A DNA stretch of 54,604 nt from Desulfovibrio sp. UBA6121 (GTDB lineage Bacteria > Desulfobacterota > Desulfovibrionia > Desulfovibrionales > Desulfovibrionaceae). Below are positions 40,398-51,300 of this stretch, in pieces. The first letter of the stretch is position 1, and each line of letters starts with the position of its first letter. Below the pieces are notes generated by a model, which saw only the letters and a program-made list of their open reading frames with translations, did not search any database and was not told the DNA's origin. The position numbers and the translations under genes are program-made. The DNA lies in the NCBI GenBank assembly GCA_002422505.1, contig DIVX01000135.1, positions 9,872 through 64,475 of the forward strand. Reading direction: 5' to 3'.

Positions 40398-40829
40398 GAG
40401 CACAAAGGCTTTACTACGCAAGCCCACTCAGTAGCGCCGTCTGGACGATGCGCCCGGCCAGAGGCGCAGGCGCCCCGGCCAAGCTTCCGCGCATGCGTGC
40501 AAAATGTTCCAGGCGCACAGCCGCTTTCGTTGCCCGCCAAGCCGAATCCCTGCCGGACCAGCCAAAACCTTTCGCGAGACAACACTGCTGGTGCGCGTTT
40601 GGGCAGGAGCAGCAGGCCGCCCGCAGGCCGCTTGGCAGGGGCGGCATGCCAGTCTCCCTTCGCGGGTGCTTTATTGCGCCTATGCTCCGGGGCAAAGGGC
40701 GCGCCGCTGCGTTGCCCCCCTTCGTCTCCAGCTTCTCCCTCCACCGCGCGGGCGGGCGCTCACGCCTTGACCGAAGCCAGCGCCAAGGCTAGGCGCTGGG
40801 CCACGGGCGGCCTTGCCCGTGGAGCCCGC

Positions 40830-42065
40830 ATGCCGAACCCGCGTCCGCCCTTGTACACCTTCCGCTTCCTGGCCTTGTGCCTGTTCATGCTGCTGGCCTA
40901 CTGCAACATCTCCGTCTTCTACAACCTGTACCCGTACCTGGAGCTCCTGGGCGTGCCGCAGGGCCTGCGCGGGGCCATCATCGCCTCGTCGTCGCTGGCG
41001 ACCATAGCGGGCTTTCTGGTGTTTACGCCGCGCTTGAACGAGCGCACCGCGCCCTGGGCCATTTTTGCGGGCATCGGGCTGTTGATCGGCTGCGGCGTGG
41101 GCTATTTGTTTGAAACGGACGTGCCGGGCCTGTTCGCCCTGCGGCTGATGAACGGGGTGGGCATCGCGCTCGTGACGGCCTCGGCCACGACCCTGCTTGT
41201 GGCGCACATAGCCCCGGAGCGCAGCGGCCAGGCCTTTGGCGTGTATTCCATCGCCGCACTGCTGCCCTACTCCATCGTGCCCTTTGTGTTCGACCATCTG
41301 CCCATGCCGCTGGCCAGCCCGGCGCAGGGCTATGCGCTGATGTCCCTGGCGCTGGTTCCGGCGGCGGGCGTCAATTTGGCCCTGCTGCTGCAACACCGGG
41401 CGCTGGCGGCCAGAGCAGGCGCAACGGCTGAAGCGGCGCGCGCGGCCACGGCATCCAAGGGGCGCGGCACGGGCTTCGCGCTCATGCGCTCCAGCCTGGG
41501 CGAGGGCCGGACCGTGCTGCTGCTGCTTTTGAACATCGTGTATTATCTGAACTTCTCCGCCCTGTTCTTCTTGTCCAAGAGCTTGTTCGCCAGCCGGGGC
41601 CTGGGGGGCGTGGGCGTGTTCTTCAGCATCCAGACGGCGCTGATGCTGCTCATCCGCGTGCTTGGCTCGCGCCTGTTCGACGAAATCAAGAAGCCGCTGT
41701 TGATTTTGTGGTGCTACGGGCTCACGGCCCTGGGCTTCGGCATGCTGTGGGCCATGCACGGCCAGGGCATGATGGCGGCCACGGCGCTGGTGCTGGGCCT
41801 GGGCATGGGGGTGGGGCCGCCGTCGCTCAACGCACTGATGTATGCGCTTTCCGCCCCGCCGGTGAAGGCGGTGAACTCCAACCTCATGGTCATGGCCTTG
41901 CAGACGGGCAGCTTCCTGGGGCCCATTCTGGGCGGCCTAGCCGTGGGCTGGCTTGGCGTGGCGGGTTTTCTGGGCGTGGGCCTGCTGGCCAACGTGGGCG
42001 GCGTGTGGCTGGCGCTGTATTTCTTGCGCCAGGGCTGGACAGGGGAGGCGAGGCGGGAGGCATAA
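40830..42065 (+). CDS. MFS transporter
   Basis: 411 aa with twelve hydrophobic helices and a short central loop rich in Ala and Arg (about 190-215). The loop after helix 2 (FTPRLNERTAPWAIF) and conserved glycine-rich helices (LVLGLGMGVGPPSLNALM) fit the major facilitator superfamily. The start at 40830 has GGAG at a good distance, partly enclosed by a hairpin (40801-40822). Substrate is not known; the gene stands alone. Confidence 0.9.
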   Translation: MPNPRPPLYTFRFLALCLFMLLAYCNISVFYNLYPYLELLGVPQGLRGAIIASSSLATIAGFLVFTPRLNERTAPWAIFAGIGLLIGCGVGYLFETDVPGLFALRLMNGVGIALVTASATTLLVAHIAPERSGQAFGVYSIAALLPYSIVPFVFDHLPMPLASPAQGYALMSLALVPAAGVNLALLLQHRALAARAGATAEAARAATASKGRGTGFALMRSSLGEGRTVLLLLLNIVYYLNFSALFFLSKSLFASRGLGGVGVFFSIQTALMLLIRVLGSRLFDEIKKPLLILWCYGLTALGFGMLWAMHGQGMMAATALVLGLGMGVGPPSLNALMYALSAPPVKAVNSNLMVMALQTGSFLGPILGGLAVGWLGVAGFLGVGLLANVGGVWLALYFLRQGWTGEARREA

Positions 42066-42427
42066 AGCTCCCGCAGACGTGCAGGAAGGTATCGGCTACG
42101 CGCGCGTGCGCGGCGAAACGCCAACAGGATTCGCTCCAGAGCGCCTGCCCTGCTGCTGCGGCTCAACCTAAACAGTTGCGCCTCGCCCCCACTGCACTTC
42201 ATGCAATGACGAAAGATGCGTGGCTTCAGTGGTCAAGTGTGCATGCTGAAAATGATTTCGTAAACAGCCTATCCAGCGTTCGCAGTACCGCGCAATGGAA
42301 GAACATCCGTCCTTGAGGCAAATCGATGGCAGATACATATAAGCTATTGACATGACGCCATGGTTCTCTAGAGTCATACTCCCGATTGCAAGTGTGCACA
42401 TCGGGCAAACACTATGGAGGGCAGCGC
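42066..42427 (+). other. Intergenic region, possible weak promoter
   Basis: No gene is supported. TTGACA at about 42348-42353 with TAGAGT 16 nt later could start the transcript of the lipoprotein gene. Confidence 0.35.
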
Positions 42428-42826
42428 GTGAAGAAATCAATTCTGCTTCTTTTGATGATTTTTTGCCTTTTGGCCTGTAAATCCCGCCAACAGGTTCTTA
42501 GTGAGACGGGCTACCGGGAGCTCAAGGGCGAGGAACTGAGGACCATGATTTCTGGAAACACGGAGCAATCAAGCACCGGATCCTACTACTATCATGCTGC
42601 GAATGGCACGTTCTCAGGGTTCAGCGGGCAAAGCGGAAATTACAACACCGGGACCTGGAAAATAAACGAGGAAGGCAGGATTTGCCGCGTTTGGAGCAAC
42701 AACATGTGGGTTCCGCCTGGTTGCAGCACCATCTACATCAATGACGCGACCAAAGATATCCAGTGGCTTGATACGGATGGCAAGTGGTACGGAACAAAAT
42801 TTCATACCGGAAAAGTGACGAGATAA
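42428..42826 (+). CDS. Small lipoprotein of unknown function
   Basis: 132 aa from a GTG at 42428 (site GGAGGG). Signal peptide with lipobox ILLLLMIFCLLAC; the lipidated cysteine is about residue 17. The mature part has NGTFSGFSGQSGNYNTGTWK and RICRVW...PPGCSTIY, where two cysteines may form a disulfide. The pattern (GTW...G..C..W...C) resembles small periplasmic DUF-type proteins, but no family is assigned. It would be bound to a membrane. Confidence 0.8.
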   Translation: MKKSILLLLMIFCLLACKSRQQVLSETGYRELKGEELRTMISGNTEQSSTGSYYYHAANGTFSGFSGQSGNYNTGTWKINEEGRICRVWSNNMWVPPGCSTIYINDATKDIQWLDTDGKWYGTKFHTGKVTR

Positions 42827-42916
42827 ATTTCACCCAGGCCGCGCAGGCAAGGCTGGCTCATAAGCCCTTTGAACCAGTCTTTTGAACGCATGAGGCGGCA
42901 TCCTGTCTCTGGCCCC

Positions 42917-42949
42917 AAAAAAAAGCGGGGGCGGCCGATCCGCCCCCGC
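42917..42949 (-). terminator. Terminator of acs
   Basis: GCGGGGGCGG (42925-42934) pairs with CGCCCCCGC (42941-42949). The A-run at 42917-42924 gives eight U in the minus-strand transcript. Confidence 0.9.
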
Positions 42950-42975
42950 AACCCCGGATGATTCCTGAGTCGGCG

Positions 42976-44964
<1,989 letters not shown>

Positions 44965-45174
44965 TGCCTCACTCCTGCCTTTCGTTTGGGTATGCCCGCT
45001 CACGCGCGGAGCCGTAAAAGCGATGCCGTCATCGGCGTGCCCAATTGACCTGCCCCGGTCCTACGGGAGGAATCAAGCCCTTGGCGCGCGTTCTTCGGTG
45101 AACGGCGCAAAAGCAGGAGTGAACGGCGGCGGCAGGTGCGAGGCCGGATATGTGCGATTTTTCACGAAAAGAAA

Positions 45175-45207
45175 AGGCCGCCCGGCCCATTTTCCGGGCG
45201 GCGGCCT
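45175..45207. terminator. Terminator between the FlxA-like array and acs
   Basis: GGCCGCCCGG (45176-45185) pairs with CCGGGCGGCGGCC (45194-45206) with one extra pair of bases; on the minus strand it is followed by TTTTCTTTT. It ends the transcript of the FlxA-like genes. The rest of 44965-45235 has no gene. Confidence 0.85.
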
Positions 45208-45235
45208 CAAAAAATGCCCCCGCAGGGCTGCCGCG

Positions 45236-45790
45236 CTAGGTCAGGCTCTGGGCCATGCCCTGGGCGCTGGTGCCGCCGCTGGAGCTGGCGCTTGCGCCCT
45301 TGGACTCGGCCAGTTGCGATTGCAGGGTCAACAGCTCGGTTTGGAGCTGCTGCATCTTCTGCTGCCGCTCTTCCGGCGTCAGGCTGGGGTCGCTTTGCAC
45401 TTCGCGGATCTTCTGCTGGAGTTCCTGCACCTGTTTGAGCAGCTTCTCGTACTGGGTTTCCCCTGAGGCGGAGGAATCCTGCGCCGCCTGCGCGCCCAGG
45501 CCCGCTGCGGAGGAGCCCGTGGTGCTCAAGGCGCCGCCGTCCAGGGTGAGGCTGCCGGAGACGCCAGCGCCAGCGTTGCTGGCCGCACCCGCAGCGCCAA
45601 CTTCAGCCTGGGCGGCCAGGGCTTTGGCCTCCTCGGAAATGCTCACGCTGTCGCCCTGGTCCGTGGCGGTCTCGTCCTGCGCGGCAAAAACGTTCAGGGT
45701 GGTCTTGGCGCTCTTGGCAGAGGCGATGGTCAGACCGCTGACGCCATCGCCCACGATGCTGGACAGGTTCGTGTACCCGTAAATGTCCAT
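45236..45790 (-). CDS. FlxA-like protein 1
   Basis: 184 aa. The C-terminal half is a coiled coil of the FlxA type: YEKLLKQVQELQQKIREVQS, then TPEERQQKMQQLQTELLTLQ. The N-terminal part is YGYTNLSSIV followed by DSVSISEEAKALAA, a motif also seen in FlgM and flagellar-associated proteins. The chain ends GGTSAQGMAQSLT, shared with copies 3 and 4. FlxA in E. coli is a flagellar-regulon member of unknown action. No flagellar gene is nearby. It is the last of four tandem paralogues. Confidence 0.8.
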   Translation of the reverse strand: MDIYGYTNLSSIVGDGVSGLTIASAKSAKTTLNVFAAQDETATDQGDSVSISEEAKALAAQAEVGAAGAASNAGAGVSGSLTLDGGALSTTGSSAAGLGAQAAQDSSASGETQYEKLLKQVQELQQKIREVQSDPSLTPEERQQKMQQLQTELLTLQSQLAESKGASASSSGGTSAQGMAQSLT

Positions 45791-45851
45791 ACGTTGCCTC
45801 CTTTATTTGGTGCCAAACACCAAGCAAGAGGCATGCCTTGAAAAATATTGC

Positions 45852-46409
45852 CTAGCGGGCGTACTTGCAGCGGGTGCCGCCCTTGTACGAAAGGGGGTTG
45901 CCTGCGCTCTCGCCCTTGGACTTCTCCAACTGGGACATCAGCGTCAGCAGTTGGGTTTGCAGCTGCTGCACCTGCTGCCGCCGCTGCTCCTCAGTCAGGG
46001 TGGAGTCGCTTTCCACTTCCTTAATCTGCTGTTGCAGCTTGCTTATTTCCTTAAGAATCTTCTCGTAGGACGAATCCGCAGCATCTGAGGACTCGTTCAA
46101 TTCCTCAGACTCCCCGGTGATGCTGGAGCCGTTCATGCTCAAGGGGCCGCCATCGATGGTGAAGCTGCCGGAAATGGCCGTGCTGGCGTTGCTGGCTGCG
46201 GTCGTAGCGCCCACTTGGGCGGCCAGGGTCTTGGCCTCGTCGGAAAGGCTCACGCTGTCGCCCTGGTCCGTGGCGGTTTCGTCCTGCGCGGTGCTAACGT
46301 TCAGGCTGCTTTTGAGGCTTTGGCCGGACTTGAGCGCAGACGACAAGGTAAGCCCTGCGCCGTCGTCGCCGAGGGTGGTGGAGAGGTTGCCGTAGCTGGT
46401 GATGTTCAT
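45852..46409 (-). CDS. FlxA-like protein 2
   Basis: 185 aa, nearly identical to copy 3 through most of its length (ITSYGNLSTTLGDDGAGLTL). The coiled coil (YEKILKEISKLQQQIKEVES) is intact, but the end reads GGTRCKYAR instead of the conserved GGT(R/S)AEGMASSLT, so a mutation or recombination changed the last residues. The ATG at 46409 is preceded by AGGGGC. A sigma-28-like promoter lies upstream (46470-46497). Confidence 0.8.
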   Translation of the reverse strand: MNITSYGNLSTTLGDDGAGLTLSSALKSGQSLKSSLNVSTAQDETATDQGDSVSLSDEAKTLAAQVGATTAASNASTAISGSFTIDGGPLSMNGSSITGESEELNESSDAADSSYEKILKEISKLQQQIKEVESDSTLTEEQRRQQVQQLQTQLLTLMSQLEKSKGESAGNPLSYKGGTRCKYAR

Positions 46410-46452
46410 GCGCTGCCCCTGTGCCCCCCACAATTTTGGGAGACTGATGATA

Positions 46453-46628
46453 AACGCTTGACGCATGACATATCGGCTGTCTGCTTTCTGGTCTTTAGGG
46501 CGGGCGGAGCAGCGCGCACGGCAAAACCGCCCGTGCTCCCCAGGCAGGGAGGCGGGCGGTCAGGTCTGCACGCCGTGAGCGTACGCAGTGTAAACAGTGA
46601 TGCGTTAGGTGAGGCTGCTGGCCATGCC
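46453..46628. repeat. 176-bp duplication, copy A
   Basis: Matches 47212-47387 with two differences (46513 region GAGCAG/GAGTAG and CAGGTC/CAGGTG). It contains the promoter of the left gene, the terminator hairpin CCGCCCG...CGGGCGG and the end of the right gene. It shows that gene plus flank was duplicated as a unit. Confidence 0.95.
46470..46497 (-). promoter_or_regulatory. Sigma-28 (FliA)-like promoter for FlxA-like 2
   Basis: On the minus strand TAAA(G) (46497-46494), 16 nt, GCCGATAT (46477-46470). The E. coli FliA consensus is TAAA-N15-GCCGATAA, so the spacing is one base longer. It lies 60 nt before the start codon. Confidence 0.65.
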
Positions 46629-47174
46629 TTCGGCCCTGGTGCCGCCCTTGTAGGAAAGGGGGTCGCCTGCGCTCTCGCCCTTGGCCTTTTCCAGCTGGGA
46701 CATCAGCGTCAGCAGCTGGGTTTGCAACTGCTGCACCTGCTGCCGCCGCTGCTCGTCCGTCAGGGTGGGGTCGCTCTCCACCTCTTTGATCTGTTGCTGC
46801 AGCTTGCTTATTTCTTTGAGGATCTTTTGATACGACGAGTCCGCCGCAGCGGAAGACTCATCCAAGTCCTCGGCCTCTCCCGTGCTGCTGGAGCCGGTCA
46901 TGCTCAGGGAACCGCCATCAATGGTGAAGCTGCCGGAAATGGCCGTGCTGGCGTTGCTGGCTGCTGCGGTTTCGCCCACTTGGGCGGCCAGGGCTTTGGC
47001 CTCCTCGGAAATGCTCACGCTGTCGCCCTGGTCGGCGGCGGTTTCGTCCTGCGCGGTGCTAACGTTCAGGCTGCTTTTGAGGCTTTGGCCGGACTTAAGC
47101 GCAGACGAGAGGGTCAGCCCTGCGCCGTCATCGCCGAGGGTGGTGGAAAGGTTGCCGTAGCTGGTGATGTTCAT
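46605..47174 (-). CDS. FlxA-like protein 3
   Basis: 189 aa. Same plan as copy 2, with the conserved C-terminal GGTRAEGMASSLT. The coiled coil has YQKILKEISKLQQQIKEVES and TDEQRRQQVQQLQTQLLTL. Low-complexity Ser/Ala linkers join the parts. The start at 47174 lies downstream of its own sigma-28-like promoter (47229-47256). Flagellin-type export or cell-surface use is possible but not shown. Confidence 0.82.
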   Translation of the reverse strand: MNITSYGNLSTTLGDDGAGLTLSSALKSGQSLKSSLNVSTAQDETAADQGDSVSISEEAKALAAQVGETAAASNASTAISGSFTIDGGSLSMTGSSSTGEAEDLDESSAAADSSYQKILKEISKLQQQIKEVESDPTLTDEQRRQQVQQLQTQLLTLMSQLEKAKGESAGDPLSYKGGTRAEGMASSLT

Positions 47175-47211
47175 GCGCTGCTCCTGTGCCCGCTTGTGGA
47201 GGCTGATGGTG

Positions 47212-47387
47212 AACGCTTGACGCATGACATATCGGCTGTCTGCTTTCTGGTCTTTAGGGCGGGCGGAGTAGCGCGCACGGCAAAACCGCCCGTGCTCCCC
47301 AGGCAGGGAGGCGGGCGGTCAGGTGTGCACGCCGTGAGCGTACGCAGTGTAAACAGTGATGCGTTAGGTGAGGCTGCTGGCCATGCC
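47212..47387. repeat. 176-bp duplication, copy B
   Basis: Second copy of the segment at 46453-46628, at an offset of 759 bp, which equals one gene plus its flank. Two differences over 176 bp point to recent duplication or gene conversion. Confidence 0.95.
47229..47256 (-). promoter_or_regulatory. Sigma-28 (FliA)-like promoter for FlxA-like 3
   Basis: TAAA(G) at 47256-47253, 16 nt, GCCGATAT at 47236-47229, identical to the promoter of copy 2. A further GCCGATAG is found at 47966-47959 upstream of copy 4 but without a well-placed -35 box. Confidence 0.65.
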
Positions 47388-47882
47388 CTCGGCGCTGGTG
47401 CCGCCGTTGGAGCTGGAGGTGGTGCCGGAGCTTTCGGCCTGGGCCTCGGCCAGCTGAGACTGCAGGAGCACGAGCTGGGACTGGAGCTGCTGCACCTTCT
47501 GCTGCCGCTCTTCCTCACCAAGGCTAACATCCTGCTGGGCTTCCTTGATCTGCTGCTGGATTTCCTTGATCTGCTTTTCGATGTTTTCCACGGTGTCTTC
47601 GCTGTCGTCGTCGTCGTCCTCTTCCTCAGAGCTGGAGGAAGCCAGAGTGGACGCAGCAGCGGTGGAAACCGAGCTGGAGCCGCCGGACGAGGAGGCGGCC
47701 AGGGCCTTGGCCTCGTCGGAGATGGTGACGCTGTCGCCGGTGCTGGAGCTTTCAGACTCGGACGAAGAATCTTCGCCGGTGCTCAAGGTGCTCTTGGCGG
47801 TCTTCGACATGGAGCCGATGGTGAGGGAGGTGCTGCCATCCGCAGCGGCCTGGGCCAGATTTGTATAGCCGGAAATGTCCAT
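47364..47882 (-). CDS. FlxA-like protein 4
   Basis: 172 aa, the most divergent of the array. It starts MDISGYTNLAQ and holds DSVTISDEAKALAA, then a long Ser/Asp/Glu run (SSSSEEEDDDDDSED), followed by the FlxA coiled coil (IEKQIKEIQQQIKEAQQ) and the terminal GGTSAEGMASSLT. The site CAGGAGA supports the start at 47882. It is the first gene in the direction of transcription. Confidence 0.82.
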   Translation of the reverse strand: MDISGYTNLAQAAADGSTSLTIGSMSKTAKSTLSTGEDSSSESESSSTGDSVTISDEAKALAASSSGGSSSVSTAAASTLASSSSEEEDDDDDSEDTVENIEKQIKEIQQQIKEAQQDVSLGEEERQQKVQQLQSQLVLLQSQLAEAQAESSGTTSSSNGGTSAEGMASSLT

Positions 47883-48122
47883 TGTCGTCTCCTGTATAAA
47901 GTAAATTTGGGTGGGAAACTTTATTTCAGGACAGGGACGCAATGTTTTTTCAATCCCTCTATCGGCGGCGGCGAAAATACCCTTAAGGGCCGGAAGCAAC
48001 TTTTTTTCAAAAAGTGCGCGCGCGGGGTCGGGTTGCCACGCACCGCCAGTTCGCGCTATCAGAACACCAAGCCCGGCGCTTGGCCCGGCGAACCCCTGCC
48101 AGAAGCCCACACGGGGAGCCGC

Positions 48123-50843
48123 ATGAGCCTGACCAACCTCGATTCCCTCCTCAGCCCCAGGGCGGTGGCGGTCATCGGCGCGGCCAACAACCCCGCCAAC
48201 ATTGGCCACCTGGTGATGAAGAACCTCATGGGCGGAGGCTTTCCCGGACCGGTAATGCCCGTAAGCTGCGAGGCCGAGGCCATTGCCGGGGTGCTTACCT
48301 ACGCCACCGTGGCCGAGCTGCCCAAAACGCCGGATCTGGCCATCGTTTGCCGCCCCCTTGCCGAGGCCCCGGCCATCATCGACGCCCTGCGCGCGCGCGG
48401 CACCCGCTCCGTGGCGCTCATGGGGCCCGGCTTCGCCCGCCTGGACGACAAAAGCCGCCTGCGCCTGCGCGCGGAGATACTGGAGGCCGCCAAGCCGCCC
48501 TCCCTGCGCGTGCTGGGCCCCAAGAGCATGGGGCTCATCGTGCCCTCCCTGCACCTGAACGCCAGCCTGGCCCACACCAAAAGTCTGCCCGGCAAGACGG
48601 CCTTCCTGTCCCAGTCCGACAGCCTCTTCACCACGGTTCTGGACTGGGCGGGCAGCCGGGGCATCGGCTTCTCGCACATGATCTCCCTCGGCGCGCAGCT
48701 GGACATCACCTTTGCCGACATTTTGGACCACCTGGGCGCGGACCCTCTGGTGCGCTCCATCCTGCTCTATGTGGAAAGCATTCACGACGCGCGGGGCTTT
48801 GTTTCCGCCGCGCGGGCGGCCAGCCGCAACAAGCCGGTGCTGGCCCTGCGCCCCGGCCAGGCCCTGCACGCCGCCCTGGCCGAACTGGCCATGGCTGCGG
48901 GCCAGGGCGACACCCTGGCCGCCACCGCCTCCACCGACGAAGTTTACGACGTGGCCTTCCGCCGCGCGGGCATGCTGCGCGTGGGCAGCATCGACGGCCT
49001 GTTCGACGCCGCCCAGACCCTTTCCGGCGGGCGACCCGTGCGCGGCGACCGTCTGGCCATCCTGGTCAACGGGGCCAGCGCGGGCATCATGGCGGCCGAT
49101 GCCCTGCTCTCCGGCGGGGGGCGGCTGGCGCACTTCAGCGACGACACCACCCTGGCCCTGGACAAGCTGCTGGGCGGCGCATGGGACGGCGGCAACCCCG
49201 TGGCCCTGCGCTTCGACACCCCTGCGGCCGACTGGGTGGAGGCCCTGAAAATTTTGCTCAGCGACCCTGGCGTGGACGCGGCGCTTTTGCTGCACGTGCC
49301 CTTTGCGGGCCTTTCCGAGGTGGAGGTGGCCCAGGCCGTGGGCGCCCAGGCCAAGCGCGCCAAGCGCATGGTCCTCACCTCGTGGATGGGTTCCGACTCC
49401 GCCCTGCGGGCGCGCGCCGTGTTCGCCGATGCGGGCGTGCCCACCTACGACACGCCGGAGCAGGCCATCCGCGCCTTCCTCTATATGGTGCAGTTCCAGA
49501 AGAACCAGGAGCTGCTCATCCAGACGCCGGATTCCCTGCCCTCGGACTTCTTCCCGGATACACGCGCCGCGCGCGAGGCCTGCGCCCGCGCCCTGGCCGA
49601 GGGCCGCGCCAGCCTCACCAGCGCGGAGGCCAAGGAGGTGCTCACCGCCTACGGCATTCCCGTGGTGGAAACGCGCCAGGCCACCAGCGCGCGCGAGGCC
49701 GTCATCGCCGCCGACCAGCTCGGCTATCCCGTGGCCGTAAAGCTCAAGAGCCCGCAGATACGCCAGCCCCAGGAAGTGGGCGGCGTGGTGCTCGACCTGG
49801 AAGGCCCGGACAAGGTGTGGGAAGCCGCCGCCAGCATTCTGGCCCGCGTTTCGCGCCAAAGGCCCGACGCCTACATCGAGGGCTTCACGGTGCAGAAGAT
49901 GGGACGGCGCGCGGGCGCGCACGAGCTGTTCATCTCCGCCCACCTGGACCCCGTGTTCGGCCCGGTCATCACCTTCGGCCATGGCGGCGTTGCGCGGGAA
50001 ATGATCCGCGACCGCGCGGTCACCCTGCCGCCGCTGAACATGAGCCTGGCGCGCGAGCTCATTTCGCGCACGCGCATAGCCCAGCTGCTGGCCGGCACCC
50101 CCCAGCACCCGGAAGCCGACATCGACGACATCTGCCTGACCATCATCCAGATAGCCCAACTGCTCATCGACGTGCCGCAGATCGTGAGCCTGGACATCAA
50201 CCCCCTGTACGCCGACGAACTGGGCGTCTTGTCCCTGGGGGCGCGCATCGGCGTGGCCGAGGAAACTCGCCTGGGGGCGGAGCGCCTGGCCATTCGCCCC
50301 TACCCGCGCGAGCTGGAAGAAAGCGCCGTGCTCAAAACCGGCCGGAAAATCACCCTCAGGCCCATTCGGCCAGAGGACGAAACCGCCCACCGCGCCTTCA
50401 TCCGCCAGCTTTCCGACGACGACCTGCGCATGCGCTTCTTCGGGTCCGTACGGCGCGACTTTGACCACAAGGACATGGCGCGCTTCACCCAGATAGACTA
50501 CGATCGGGAGATGGCCTTCATCGCCAGCGCCACAACCGAGGGCGGCCTGCCCGAAACCCTGGGCGTGGTGCGCACGGCCACCAAGCCGGACAACACCGAC
50601 GCGGAGTTCGCCATCATCGTGCGCTCCGACCAGAAGGGCACGGGGCTGGGCAGCATTCTGTTCCGCAAGATGATAGACTACACGCGCGGTCGCGGCACCC
50701 ACTACCTCGAAGGCCAAACCCTGGTGGACAACAAGGCCATGCAGGGCCTGGCCCGCAAGTTCGGCTTCGAAATCAAGCTGAACCCCGACGAGGAGCTGGT
50801 GGACATGGTGCTTGATTTGAGCAAACCGCCCCCCGCCGCCTGA
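48123..50843 (+). CDS. Pat-type protein acetyltransferase (ACD-like plus GNAT)
   Basis: 906 aa. Order: CoA-binding domain (SPRAVAVIGAANNPANIGH), succinyl-CoA ligase-like region (about 150-460), ATP-grasp domain (about 490-700; LTSAEAKEVLTAYGIPVVET), then a GNAT domain (about 735-895; LRPIRPEDETAHRAFIRQLS and RSDQKGTGLGSILFRKM). The phosphohistidine of active ADP-forming acyl-CoA synthetases (usual SHTG-type motif before the VYDAAFRRAG segment) is absent here: the region reads QGDTLAATASTDEVYDVAF. The protein thus fits the regulatory Pat/PatZ type, which acetylates and inactivates Acs. acs lies 3 kb away, opposite strand. Confidence 0.88.
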   Translation: MSLTNLDSLLSPRAVAVIGAANNPANIGHLVMKNLMGGGFPGPVMPVSCEAEAIAGVLTYATVAELPKTPDLAIVCRPLAEAPAIIDALRARGTRSVALMGPGFARLDDKSRLRLRAEILEAAKPPSLRVLGPKSMGLIVPSLHLNASLAHTKSLPGKTAFLSQSDSLFTTVLDWAGSRGIGFSHMISLGAQLDITFADILDHLGADPLVRSILLYVESIHDARGFVSAARAASRNKPVLALRPGQALHAALAELAMAAGQGDTLAATASTDEVYDVAFRRAGMLRVGSIDGLFDAAQTLSGGRPVRGDRLAILVNGASAGIMAADALLSGGGRLAHFSDDTTLALDKLLGGAWDGGNPVALRFDTPAADWVEALKILLSDPGVDAALLLHVPFAGLSEVEVAQAVGAQAKRAKRMVLTSWMGSDSALRARAVFADAGVPTYDTPEQAIRAFLYMVQFQKNQELLIQTPDSLPSDFFPDTRAAREACARALAEGRASLTSAEAKEVLTAYGIPVVETRQATSAREAVIAADQLGYPVAVKLKSPQIRQPQEVGGVVLDLEGPDKVWEAAASILARVSRQRPDAYIEGFTVQKMGRRAGAHELFISAHLDPVFGPVITFGHGGVAREMIRDRAVTLPPLNMSLARELISRTRIAQLLAGTPQHPEADIDDICLTIIQIAQLLIDVPQIVSLDINPLYADELGVLSLGARIGVAEETRLGAERLAIRPYPRELEESAVLKTGRKITLRPIRPEDETAHRAFIRQLSDDDLRMRFFGSVRRDFDHKDMARFTQIDYDREMAFIASATTEGGLPETLGVVRTATKPDNTDAEFAIIVRSDQKGTGLGSILFRKMIDYTRGRGTHYLEGQTLVDNKAMQGLARKFGFEIKLNPDEELVDMVLDLSKPPPAA

Positions 50844-50865
50844 ACCTGAGAACACGGGAGACCCC

Positions 50866-51300
50866 ATGAAGACCCTCATAGCGGCGCGCATGGAGCGCTG
50901 CATCGGCTGCCAAAGCTGCTCGCTGGCCTGCGCGCGGCTGGTGCACAAGCGTTTGTCCTGGCACACCGCAGGCATCCGCATCAACTCCTCCGGCGGCATC
51001 TCCACCGGGTTCGAGGCGCGCGTATGCCTGGCCTGCGATCCGCCCCCGTGCGCAGCCGCCTGCCCCACGGGCTCCCTTTCCCCGCGCAAGGAGGACGGCG
51101 GCGTAAAGCAGGACCGCTCTCTGTGCATCCGCTGCGGCAAGTGCGTGGCCGCCTGCCCCATTGGCGCAATTGCCCAGGACGAGCTGGACAACCCCTACGT
51201 GTGCATCCACTGCGGGCGCTGCGTGCCCTACTGCCCCCACGACTGCCTGGAGCTGGCCGAAAAGGGCCAGGCCAACGTCATTCAGGAGGTGGCCGAATGA
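50866..51300 (+). CDS. Polyferredoxin, four [4Fe-4S] clusters
   Basis: 144 aa. Sixteen cysteines in four groups: CIGCQSCSLAC, CLACDPPPCAAACP, CIRCGKCVAACP and CIHCGRCVPYCP. Proteins of this HycB/CooF-like type carry electrons between an oxidoreductase and ferredoxin or a membrane chain. It overlaps the oxidoreductase gene by 4 nt (ATGA), so the two are made together and probably form a complex. It lies 22 nt after the acetyltransferase. Confidence 0.93.
   Translation: MKTLIAARMERCIGCQSCSLACARLVHKRLSWHTAGIRINSSGGISTGFEARVCLACDPPPCAAACPTGSLSPRKEDGGVKQDRSLCIRCGKCVAACPIGAIAQDELDNPYVCIHCGRCVPYCPHDCLELAEKGQANVIQEVAE

Noticed and set aside
46215..48122. Long N-terminal extension of the Pat-like gene
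   Set aside because: It runs antisense through the FlxA-like array; the CoA-binding domain starts at 48123 after a GGGGAG site.
47364..51191. 1275-codon open frame on the minus strand
   Set aside because: Only the last 172 codons (47882-47364) are a gene. The rest lies opposite the Pat-like gene and has the His/Gln/Gly-rich composition of an antisense frame in GC-rich DNA.
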